From an uncultured Selenomonadaceae bacterium (GTDB lineage: Bacteria; Bacillota; Negativicutes; Selenomonadales; Selenomonadaceae), in contig CAJOPK010000104.1 of the NCBI GenBank assembly GCA_905236255.1, positions 1-5,444 on the forward strand: 5,444 bases of DNA, written 5' to 3'. The translations under genes and the position numbers were made by a program. The notes beneath the pieces are model-generated. The model made no database searches, was not told the origin of the DNA, and was given only the letters and a program-made list of their open reading frames with translations. Numbering within the stretch: position 1 is the first letter of the stretch; every line of letters starts with the position of its first letter. Shown here piece after piece: positions 1 through 5,429 of the stretch.

Positions 1-324
1 AATGTTTTGCCGGAAGAACTTGAAAAATTCGGCGCAAAAGTCGAAGTCGTTCCTTTTTACAAAACCGTTCCGGTCGGGGAAAATTCCGAAAAAATAAAAG
101 CCGAAATAAATTCCGGCGAAATTGACCTCGTGACTTTTACAAGTTCATCGACCGTTGAAAATTTTGTAAAGGCTTGCGGCGCGGAATGTTTGAAAAAAGT
201 AAAGACCGCCGCGATCGGGCCGGTAACCGCCGGGACTTTAAAAAATTTCGGAATAAATCCGGATATTGTTGCCAAAGAATACACAATATCCGGACTCGTA
301 AATTCAATTCAAAAAAATATTTAG
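1..324 (+). CDS. hemD: Uroporphyrinogen-III synthase, C-terminal part (5' end outside window)
   Basis: The frame is open from base 1 and ends at TAG 322-324, giving 107 residues of a protein usually near 250 residues when free-standing. Visible HemD features are the segment DLVTFTSSSTVENF (an Asp, then a hydrophobic strand, then FTSSSTV, which lines the active-site cleft) and AAIGPVTAGTLKNFG followed by a hydrophobic strand, an AKEYT turn and a final helix SGLVNSI, the normal end of the family. HemD is a cytoplasmic enzyme that closes hydroxymethylbilane with inversion of ring D to make uroporphyrinogen III, the branch point to haem, sirohaem and corrinoids. In many anaerobic Firmicutes it is fused behind the methyltransferase CobA; the missing N-terminus prevents deciding whether that is so here. 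No further tetrapyrrole gene follows; the next gene is convergent, so this is the end of its transcription unit. Confidence 0.9.
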   Translation, partial: NVLPEELEKFGAKVEVVPFYKTVPVGENSEKIKAEINSGEIDLVTFTSSSTVENFVKACGAECLKKVKTAAIGPVTAGTLKNFGINPDIVAKEYTISGLVNSIQKNI

Positions 325-329
325 TTTTT

Positions 330-349
330 GCGGAAATCTGCTTTTTTTT
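330..349 (+). terminator. Probable intrinsic terminator after hemD
   Basis: Six bases after the hemD stop, GCGG and CTGC form a 4-bp stem (one G·U pair) around the loop AAAT, directly followed by eight T. The stem is short, so efficiency is uncertain, but position and T run fit a rho-independent terminator. On the opposite strand there is no T run at this place, so it would not serve the convergent gene. Confidence 0.5.
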
Positions 350-379
350 CGGGCTAAAATTCACTATTGCGGCGTTAAG

Positions 380-1585
380 TCAATCGTCGCGCTTATTTTT
401 TTTCGTCGAATTTATCAGAATCAAAACCGAAAATATCAAAACCCCTGCTACCGACACAAGCGGGTGGAAAGGTACGGGCGAATTTTCCAAAGCCGTCAAC
501 ATGGCCGGCGGAACAAGTACGATCCAGGAAAGATAAGCAATTTTTTTGTTCGTCTTTATGATTTCGACGGAACGAACCGCAACGTCGTAAATCGTCAAAA
601 ATTTTTCGGGTGAAGAAATTTCAAAATCAATGTGTACGTCACTTTCCGCATCGTTCAAAATTTGTGAGCCGTCGTTCACAAAAACCGAAATATCCCCGCT
701 TAACATCGCCGGCAGATCCCGAAAATCACTTCCGATTACGGCGATATTGTGACCCTTTGCCCGCAAAATTTGAACTTCCCGCGCCTTGTCCTCCGGCGAA
801 AGATTCGTTCTTACAATGTCAAGGCTGAAGTTTTTTGCAATTTTGCCGGCGGTTTTTTTGGCGGCGGCGGTCAAAAGAACGGTTTCCAATTTCCGGCGTT
901 TGAGCAGACTTATAAAATCCCGAACGTCTTTTTTTATGTCATCTCTCAAAGCAATTATTCCCCGTGCCGAATTTCCCAAACTTAACAACAAAATATTTTT
1001 TCCGTGAACTGCAAGCTGATCAATTTTTGTCATAAGCTCGGCACTTACGGAAACGTCCTGCCCGGCAACCCAATCCGGATTACCGACGCGTAAGGGCATC
1101 CTGTTTATCGTTGCCTCCACACCGCGACCCGGAAATTCCTGCGTCGAAGAGGCAGGCTGAAGTCTGACTCCCCTGCTTGCGGCGGTATCGTAAATTATTC
1201 TTCCGAAAGGGTGGTGCGCATTTTCTTCGGCGGCGGCGGCATATCCCAAAAGCGTGGACTGCGCCATACCTTCCGGAACCAGGTCGGTTATAAAATAATC
1301 TCCGTCCGTCAAAAATCTGTTCATGGGAACGGCAACCGTTCCTATATCCGCCGTCCTTTCAACAGCCGACGGATTGTTGACTTTGATTTGCTCGTCGTCA
1401 AGAGTTTTTCGCGCCAATTTCAACACGAATACTTTCGTCAAAATCAGGCATATCGGCGAAAAAGCTGTGAAGATTGAAAGACCCGTAAAAAATGCCGCAT
1501 CGATTCCCCGCGTAAAATACAAATACAGCGCGAAAATCATCGACGTTAAAACATCAAGCAAAAAAAACAATTTTATCCTGACCAT
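380..1585 (-). CDS. Truncated P1B-type ATPase homologue lacking catalytic residues (pseudo-ATPase)
   Basis: The product has 401 residues from ATG 1585; a TTG at 1594 would add three, but GAAAGG (1597-1602) lies only 2 bases from that TTG and 11 from the ATG. Numbering here counts from the TTG. Order: two membrane helices (about 8-27 and 31-58), a cytoplasmic P/N domain region, and two membrane helices (about 351-368 and 377-395). This is the C-terminal half of a heavy-metal P1B ATPase; the metal-binding domain, first helices and actuator domain are absent. Homology is clear from HHPFG (127-131), PGRGVEATI, VGNPDW (170-175), ALRDDIKKDV, LSPEDK (265-270) and the DLPAM end of the hinge motif. 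However FDKTGTLT is VPMNRFLT (89-96; catalytic Asp to Pro90), TGD is TAA (242-244), GDGxND is GSDFRD (288-293), and the intramembrane CPC is SPI (46-48). Phosphorylation and active transport are therefore not expected. A regulatory or scaffold role is possible; decay is the alternative, but the frame is intact and has a good promoter. No terminator was seen after its stop. Confidence 0.85.
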   Translation of the reverse strand: MVRIKLFFLLDVLTSMIFALYLYFTRGIDAAFFTGLSIFTAFSPICLILTKVFVLKLARKTLDDEQIKVNNPSAVERTADIGTVAVPMNRFLTDGDYFITDLVPEGMAQSTLLGYAAAAEENAHHPFGRIIYDTAASRGVRLQPASSTQEFPGRGVEATINRMPLRVGNPDWVAGQDVSVSAELMTKIDQLAVHGKNILLLSLGNSARGIIALRDDIKKDVRDFISLLKRRKLETVLLTAAAKKTAGKIAKNFSLDIVRTNLSPEDKAREVQILRAKGHNIAVIGSDFRDLPAMLSGDISVFVNDGSQILNDAESDVHIDFEISSPEKFLTIYDVAVRSVEIIKTNKKIAYLSWIVLVPPAMLTALENSPVPFHPLVSVAGVLIFSVLILINSTKKNKRDD

Positions 1586-1596
1586 TCGGAACAAAA

Positions 1597-1602
1597 CCTT
1601 TC
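1597..1602 (-). promoter_or_regulatory. Ribosome binding site deciding the start of the pseudo-ATPase
   Basis: On the minus strand GAAAGG lies 11 bases before ATG 1585 and 2 bases before the in-frame TTG 1594. The spacing is slightly long for the ATG but too short for the TTG, so the ATG is preferred. Confidence 0.5.
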
Positions 1603-1628
1603 AACAAAAAAGTAAATCAATAAAGCGC

Positions 1629-1657
1629 ATTATATCACCTGCAAAGTGTTTTGTCAC
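1629..1657 (-). promoter_or_regulatory. Sigma-70-type promoter of the pseudo-ATPase gene
   Basis: Read on the minus strand, GTGACA (1657-1652; five of six consensus bases) is separated by 17 bases from a perfect TATAAT (1634-1629), which is preceded by TGA, an extended -10 element. Transcription would start near 1622 and give a leader of about 37 bases. The -35 lies within the short dyad TTGTcACAA (1651-1659), a possible but unproven protein-binding site. Confidence 0.75.
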
Positions 1658-1665
1658 AAGGTCAA

Positions 1666-1707
1666 AAAAATTTCGTAATATCCCGCCGGCAGATAACCGA
1701 AATTTTT
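1666..1707. repeat. 10-bp perfect inverted repeat in the divergent spacer
   Basis: AAAAATTTCG (1666-1675) is mirrored perfectly by CGAAATTTTT (1698-1707), with 22 bases between, and the 6-bp palindrome GCCGGC (1685-1690) lies inside. It sits between the -35 of the leftward gene and the start of the rightward receptor gene, immediately left of a TATACT hexamer. It could be an operator with two half-sites, or a hairpin. It is AT-rich at its ends, so chance is not excluded. Confidence 0.5.
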
Positions 1708-1709
1708 CG

Positions 1710-1775
1710 TATACTCGGGTTAAAAGGAAATTTTTTAAATGTGAAGAATAGACTTTTCCGATTAAAATTTTGGAG
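1710..1775 (+). promoter_or_regulatory. Candidate -10 and ribosome binding site upstream of the EAL receptor gene
   Basis: TATACT (1710-1715) matches five of six bases of the -10 consensus, but no recognisable -35 lies at the right distance, so a promoter here would need an activator or another sigma factor. A second weak -10 candidate is TAAAAT (1763-1768). GGAG (1772-1775), 10 bases before ATG 1786, is the likely ribosome binding site. Confidence 0.35.
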
Positions 1776-1785
1776 TTGAAATTTA

Positions 1786-4700
1786 ATGCGGAAAGCTTCC
1801 AAATATCTCAAGTTTTTTCTTGTAATCGTAACAATCTCCGCTTTTTTCGGATTGATTTTTAATTTCACGGCGGAGAGTGCACCGGCTCGAAATTCCGGAC
1901 GATCTGCAAGTCGCGTATCTGCACCCGCCCGAAACCGTCAACCGGCTCCGGAACCCGCGCCGATTGAGGTTACTCCGGAAATGCTTTTGAGCGGCGAAAA
2001 AGAAACTTACAAAGTCGGCTATATGCCCGACACCGGATTTTTGTACCGGGATACGCCCGGACACAACACCGGCTACGGCTACGAATACATGGAATTTTTG
2101 TCAAATTACATGAACTGCAAGTTTGAATACGTTCCGGTCGATACTTGGGAAGAACTTTCCGAAAAATTAAACGGCGGCGAAATTGACATGGTTCCGGCGA
2201 TGCCCGGAGATTGGCGAAAATTATCCGGTGCAGTTCGCACGGATCACGTTATCGGCTATCTTTTTATGGAACTCATAACAAACAAAAAGCCGGACGGAGA
2301 TTATTTTCGTCTGGGTACTTTGCCGATGAATTATCCCGTTCCCTCACTTCAGGGAGTTGCAAGAAACGAAACTTTTTCTTACGACTTAATCAATTATCAA
2401 ACTTATAACGAAATGATCGAATCTTTTCGCAGGGGAGAAATTGACGGGTATATTGATGCCATGACCCGTCCGGATAATGCCGATAAAGTTTTGGCTCTTT
2501 TTGACCGGCAAAGTTATAGGCTTTGCGTCCGTTCGGACAAGCGGGAACTTTTGGCGCACTTGAATTTGGCAATGGATCTTTTGCTTACAAATCAACCGGA
2601 CATTCGCGACAGGCTTTCAAGAAAATATCTGCGCAAAAACGGTTTTCCGCTTGTCCTGACAAAAGACGAACGAAAATTTTTGGAGAAAAGCCAAAAATTG
2701 AAGGCGGCAATTTTTACCCGGCTCAAGCCGTATGCTTATCATGACGAAACCGGAAAATTGGCGGGGGTTTATCCGGACATAATCAAAAAAATTGTCTCCG
2801 ATTTGCACGTTGAAATTGAAATAGTCGAAACGGAAACGGTCAAAGAAGTTAATGATATGATGAAAAACGGCGAAATCGATTTTATTGTCGACGCAGTCTG
2901 TGATTACGGACAGGCGGAAGAATCATTGACAAAGCCCACTCAATCATATTTGAATTATGAATATGTTGCATTGACGCGCCGGGATTATTTTGAAGATCCT
3001 TCCTCACTTCCGATTGTTGCTTATGTCAAGGATTGGTTTATAACCAAAGTTTTCATTGAACCGAAATTTTCCGCCGACAAGCGCATAAGTGTTTCGTCTT
3101 TGGAAGAAGGTATAAAAGCCGTAAATGTCGGCAAGGCTGACGTCGTATTTGTACCGAGAGCCGCCGCACAATTTTTGATTGATGCTACGGAAAGTTATTC
3201 GCTGGAAATTTCGACGCAATCCCCCTATTCCGATTCGATGAGTTTGGGTGTTTATTCAAATGCCGACCCGCGACTTTGGCATATTTTGAATAAGGAAGTC
3301 GCGCATTTGCACCCGGATTTTTTGAGCAGTACTTTTGTTAAACATCAAAAAAGTTCTTCCTCTCTTACTCCGAAATGGATTGTGTATCATTATCCCATGC
3401 GCGTGATTTTGGGCGGACTTGCAATTATTGCATTGATTGCCGGAGCGATTTACTACAGAACCGATTTACGACGGAAACATTTTGACATGGTTCAGCATAT
3501 GGCATATACCGACCTGCGCTATAATTTGCCCAATGTCCCTTGGATGGAAAGAGAGGCTCCGCTTGCCCTTGAAAAACTTGAAGAAACTTCGCCGGGAACT
3601 CAGGCTTATATTGTGGTCTTTGCGATGGAAAGCAAGGCGGCGGTCATTGAAAAATACGGCAGCGATATTTTTAAAAATCAATTTTTGAGAATGGCAAAAA
3701 GTCTTTCCGAAAATCCGAAAGTTCTTTTGACGGCGGCAGGTATGGACGTGGGAAATTTAATCTGTATGTGCCGCGCCGAAAGCGCGCCGGAAATTTTGGA
3801 ATTTGCAGCCGATTCCGTCAAAGTTTTCAGTCACATGGAAACCGCCGATGCCGGCGCAAAACTTGTACTTCATACCCGCGCCGGCATTTGCCGGTATTCC
3901 CACGAAAATTACGTTCGGCAATCCATTGAGCGCGCTTTTGTTGCCTGCAGACAGGTTTCCGGTGAGACCGTTCAATTTTTCGACGACAAACTTCAAAAAC
4001 TTATTTCGGATCAGCACAAAATTGAAACACGAATGGAACAGGCACTTGACGACGGCGAATTTAAAGCATGGTATCAGGCGAAATACGACATTGTGACGCG
4101 CAGGATTGTCGGGGCGGAGGCTCTCGTGCGTTGGATAAGTCCGGAACTCGGTTTTATGTCGCCGGGCGTATTCATTCCGCTTTTTGAACAAAACGGATTT
4201 ATAATTCAGGTCGATTACTGTCTTTTGGAAAAAACTTTTCAACTTCAAAAGCAAAGACTTGCGGAAGGCAGGGAAGTAGTCCCGATAAGCGTAAATCAAT
4301 CCCGTTTGCACATGACCGAAGAAGGTTATTTGGAAAAGATGAAGGCGATCGTCGAAAAATATCAACTTCCGCCCGGACTTATCGAATTGGAAATTACGGA
4401 AACAATGTTCGGCGATTTCGACAACAAAAACAGTCGCGAAAATGCCGCAAAAATTGTAAACGGATTGCATGAACTCGGCTTTACGGTTTCGGTTGATGAT
4501 TTCGGCTCCGGATATTCTTCATTCTCGCTTTTGGGATATTTGCCGCTGGACGTTATCAAAATTGACAGATCCCTTTTGATTGCCGCAGACGAATCGGCGC
4601 GCAGTCGCGAAATTCTGTTTAATATTGTAAATTTGGGTCATTCATTGGATATGCGCGTAATTTGTGAAGGAATAGAAACAAAAGAGCAGGAAGAAATGCT

Positions 4701-4818
4701 GACGGATTTCGGCTGTCGTTACGGGCAGGGATTTTTAAATGCAAAGCCCATGCCGGTTGAAGATTTTATCGCGTTTATGGAAAAGAGAAATGCGGAAGTC
4801 GATGCCGCCGCCGTATAA
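1786..4818 (+). CDS. Transmembrane receptor: two solute-binding domains, degenerate GGDEF, EAL c-di-GMP phosphodiesterase
   Basis: The 1010-residue protein starts with a signal or anchor helix (about 8-26) and a Pro/Ala/Arg/Ser-rich linker (31-60). Two tandem type-3 solute-binding (Venus flytrap) domains follow, about 74-283 and 304-518; both carry the typical GEID motifs (131-134, 362-365). A membrane helix (about 537-557) leads to a GGDEF-fold domain (about 568-735) that keeps the entry motif DLRYNLPN (576-583) but has GMDVGN (652-657) where GGDEF should be and no RxxD inhibitory site just before it. The EAL domain (about 745-1000) keeps the expected residues: Q764, E778-A-L, N837, ExTE 869-872, DDFG 904-907, K925, E961 and Q981. 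So it should hydrolyse cyclic di-GMP to pGpG at the inner membrane face under control of an extracytoplasmic ligand, in families of this kind often an amino acid or similar small solute. The degenerate GGDEF may bind GTP or transmit the signal, which is inference. The ligand and the output behaviour cannot be read from the sequence. Confidence 0.93.
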   Translation: MRKASKYLKFFLVIVTISAFFGLIFNFTAESAPARNSGRSASRVSAPARNRQPAPEPAPIEVTPEMLLSGEKETYKVGYMPDTGFLYRDTPGHNTGYGYEYMEFLSNYMNCKFEYVPVDTWEELSEKLNGGEIDMVPAMPGDWRKLSGAVRTDHVIGYLFMELITNKKPDGDYFRLGTLPMNYPVPSLQGVARNETFSYDLINYQTYNEMIESFRRGEIDGYIDAMTRPDNADKVLALFDRQSYRLCVRSDKRELLAHLNLAMDLLLTNQPDIRDRLSRKYLRKNGFPLVLTKDERKFLEKSQKLKAAIFTRLKPYAYHDETGKLAGVYPDIIKKIVSDLHVEIEIVETETVKEVNDMMKNGEIDFIVDAVCDYGQAEESLTKPTQSYLNYEYVALTRRDYFEDPSSLPIVAYVKDWFITKVFIEPKFSADKRISVSSLEEGIKAVNVGKADVVFVPRAAAQFLIDATESYSLEISTQSPYSDSMSLGVYSNADPRLWHILNKEVAHLHPDFLSSTFVKHQKSSSSLTPKWIVYHYPMRVILGGLAIIALIAGAIYYRTDLRRKHFDMVQHMAYTDLRYNLPNVPWMEREAPLALEKLEETSPGTQAYIVVFAMESKAAVIEKYGSDIFKNQFLRMAKSLSENPKVLLTAAGMDVGNLICMCRAESAPEILEFAADSVKVFSHMETADAGAKLVLHTRAGICRYSHENYVRQSIERAFVACRQVSGETVQFFDDKLQKLISDQHKIETRMEQALDDGEFKAWYQAKYDIVTRRIVGAEALVRWISPELGFMSPGVFIPLFEQNGFIIQVDYCLLEKTFQLQKQRLAEGREVVPISVNQSRLHMTEEGYLEKMKAIVEKYQLPPGLIELEITETMFGDFDNKNSRENAAKIVNGLHELGFTVSVDDFGSGYSSFSLLGYLPLDVIKIDRSLLIAADESARSREILFNIVNLGHSLDMRVICEGIETKEQEEMLTDFGCRYGQGFLNAKPMPVEDFIAFMEKRNAEVDAAAV
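1876..1965 (+). other. Low-complexity Pro/Ala/Arg/Ser linker with a repeated SAPARN hexapeptide
   Basis: Residues 31-60 of the receptor are rich in Pro, Ala, Arg and Ser, and SAPARN occurs twice (31-36 and 45-50). Four of the six codons differ between the copies, including AGT against TCT for Ser, so they are not a fresh DNA duplication. The stretch follows the N-terminal hydrophobic helix and probably acts as a flexible extracytoplasmic spacer. Confidence 0.6.
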
Positions 4819-4853
4819 AAAAAACTTCGACTTCAAAAAGCCGGAGTTTTTTT
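4818..4853 (+). terminator. Intrinsic terminator of the EAL receptor gene
   Basis: The arms 4818-4829 (seven A then CTTCG) and 4842-4853 (CGGAG then seven T) pair over 12 bp with one G·U pair and a 12-base loop, starting on the stop codon itself. On the minus strand the G·U pair becomes an A·C mismatch, so the hairpin favours rightward transcription, though it may add weakly to termination of rpsT. Confidence 0.7.
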
Positions 4854-4859
4854 GTAACC

Positions 4860-4896
4860 AAAACCAAAAGAACCCGACGAACTTTTCGCCGGATTC
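4860..4896 (-). terminator. Intrinsic terminator of rpsT
   Basis: On the minus strand GAATCCGGCGAA (4896-4885) pairs with TTCGTCGGGTTC (4881-4870): 12 bp with two G·U pairs, a 3-base loop AAG, then the T-rich run TTTTGGTTTT. It begins 7 bases after the rpsT stop. On the plus strand both wobble pairs become A·C mismatches, so it is directed at rpsT. Confidence 0.8.
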
Positions 4897-4903
4897 GTAA
4901 AAT

Positions 4904-5170
4904 TTATGCACCGATTGCATTTACTTTCAAAGCAAGACGCGATTTCTTGCGGGCAGCCGCATTTTTATGAATGGTGTTGTTCGCCGCAGCCTGATCGATT
5001 GCTTTATGAGCGGCGGGCAAAAGTTTTTTTGCTTCTTCCACATCATTCTTTGCTATCGCGGCGAGAACGAGTTTCTGCGCTTTCTTGATACGTTCTTTTT
5101 CAAAAACGTTGCGCGCATGACGTTTTGCGTCGCGTTTCATGCTCTTTACGGAAGATTTGATATTGGGCAA
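4904..5170 (-). CDS. rpsT: 30S ribosomal protein S20
   Basis: The 88-residue product is the usual length for S20 and begins MPNIKSSVKSMKRDAKRHARN, the typical family N-terminus (MPNIKSA-like), continuing through basic helices to a Lys/Arg-rich segment NAAARKKSRLALKVNA near the C-terminus. S20 is a three-helix-bundle protein that binds 16S rRNA early in small-subunit assembly. The start is TTG at 5170: MPNIKS follows directly, and a perfect AAGGAGGT lies 7 bases before it. An ATG at 5175 is out of frame and only 2 bases from the ribosome binding site. In E. coli rpsT also starts with UUG and S20 limits its own translation, so the weak start may serve the same purpose here. The gene is monocistronic, with its own promoter and terminator, convergent with the EAL receptor gene and divergent from tRNA-Asp. 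Confidence 0.95.
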   Translation of the reverse strand: MPNIKSSVKSMKRDAKRHARNVFEKERIKKAQKLVLAAIAKNDVEEAKKLLPAAHKAIDQAAANNTIHKNAAARKKSRLALKVNAIGA

Positions 5171-5177
5171 AACATTT

Positions 5178-5185
5178 ACCTCCTT
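5178..5185 (-). promoter_or_regulatory. rpsT: Consensus ribosome binding site of rpsT
   Basis: AAGGAGGT on the minus strand, 7 bases before the TTG start. This spacing fixes TTG 5170 as the start and argues against the out-of-frame ATG 5175. Confidence 0.85.
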
Positions 5186-5212
5186 ACAAATAATCGAATT
5201 TTAACGGGGGTG

Positions 5213-5241
5213 ATTCTAGCACACTAAAATTTGTTTTGCAA
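5213..5241 (-). promoter_or_regulatory. rpsT: Sigma-70-type promoter of rpsT
   Basis: On the minus strand TTGCAA (5241-5236; four of six consensus bases) lies 17 bases before TAGAAT (5218-5213; five of six), which is preceded by TGC, an extended -10. Transcription should start near 5206, leaving a leader of about 36 bases. A second TTGCAA occurs at 5250-5255. Confidence 0.7.
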
Positions 5242-5284
5242 GGAAATTATTGCAATTCCCGCCGGTTTACGCAAAAATTTTTTC

Positions 5285-5313
5285 TTGACTAAAGAAAATA
5301 CAGGGGTTATAAT
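5285..5313 (+). promoter_or_regulatory. Near-consensus promoter of tRNA-Asp
   Basis: TTGACT (5285-5290) and TATAAT (5308-5313) are separated by 17 bases, one base from full consensus. The AT-rich stretch AAAAATTTTTT (5273-5283) just upstream resembles an UP element, as expected for a stable-RNA promoter. Transcription would begin near 5320, about 33 bases before the mature tRNA. Confidence 0.88.
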
Positions 5314-5320
5314 CCCATAC

Positions 5321-5349
5321 GTTGACGACGCGGTTGCGTTGACTGTCAA
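5321..5349 (+). repeat. Short repeats in the tRNA-Asp leader
   Basis: GTTGAC occurs at 5321-5326 and again at 5338-5343, and the second copy is part of the dyad TTGAC-T-GTCAA (5339-5349). They lie between the expected transcript start and the mature tRNA, so they could form a small leader hairpin or be chance. Confidence 0.4.
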
Positions 5350-5352
5350 AGC

Positions 5353-5429
5353 GGCCCGGTAGTTTAGTTGGTTAGAATGCCGCCCTGTCACGGCGGAGGT
5401 CGTCGGTTCAAGTCCGATCCGGGTCGCCA
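5353..5429 (+). tRNA. tRNA-Asp (anticodon GTC)
   Basis: The 77-base gene folds into a full cloverleaf. The acceptor GGCCCGG pairs with CCGGGTC (one G·U), and the discriminator G is followed by an encoded CCA (5427-5429). The D arm GTTTAGTTGGTTAGAAT matches the standard tRNA-Asp form, the anticodon stem CCGCC/GGCGG encloses CTGTCAC with GTC at 5387-5389, and the T arm carries GGTTCAAGTCC. It decodes GAC and GAT. Only 15 bases follow before the window end, so whether more tRNAs follow in the same transcript is unknown. Confidence 0.97.

Noticed and set aside
174..536. 120-codon plus-strand open frame overlapping the hemD end and the ATPase end
   Set aside because: It runs out of frame through hemD, through the terminator and antisense to the ATPase, and its product resembles no family.
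1592..1594. TTG as the start of the pseudo-ATPase
   Set aside because: The ribosome binding site is only 2 bases away, whereas ATG 1583-1585 lies 11 bases from it; the TTG remains a minor alternative.
1689..1696. GCAGATAA resembling the -10 of a flagellar-sigma promoter
   Set aside because: No TAAA-type -35 lies at the required distance, so the match is probably chance.
1739..1744. ATG directly followed by TGA, behind AAAGGA, in the receptor leader
   Set aside because: A start-stop pair of this size arises easily by chance in AT-rich leader sequence, and nothing else supports a role.
1323..1751. 142-codon plus-strand open frame across the start of the pseudo-ATPase
   Set aside because: It covers the antisense of recognisable ATPase homology and the promoter region, and its product is low-complexity and basic without a known domain.
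3757..4470. 237-codon minus-strand open frame inside the EAL receptor gene
   Set aside because: It is antisense to the conserved GGDEF/EAL coding sequence, with no recognisable domain and a composition expected of a shadow frame.
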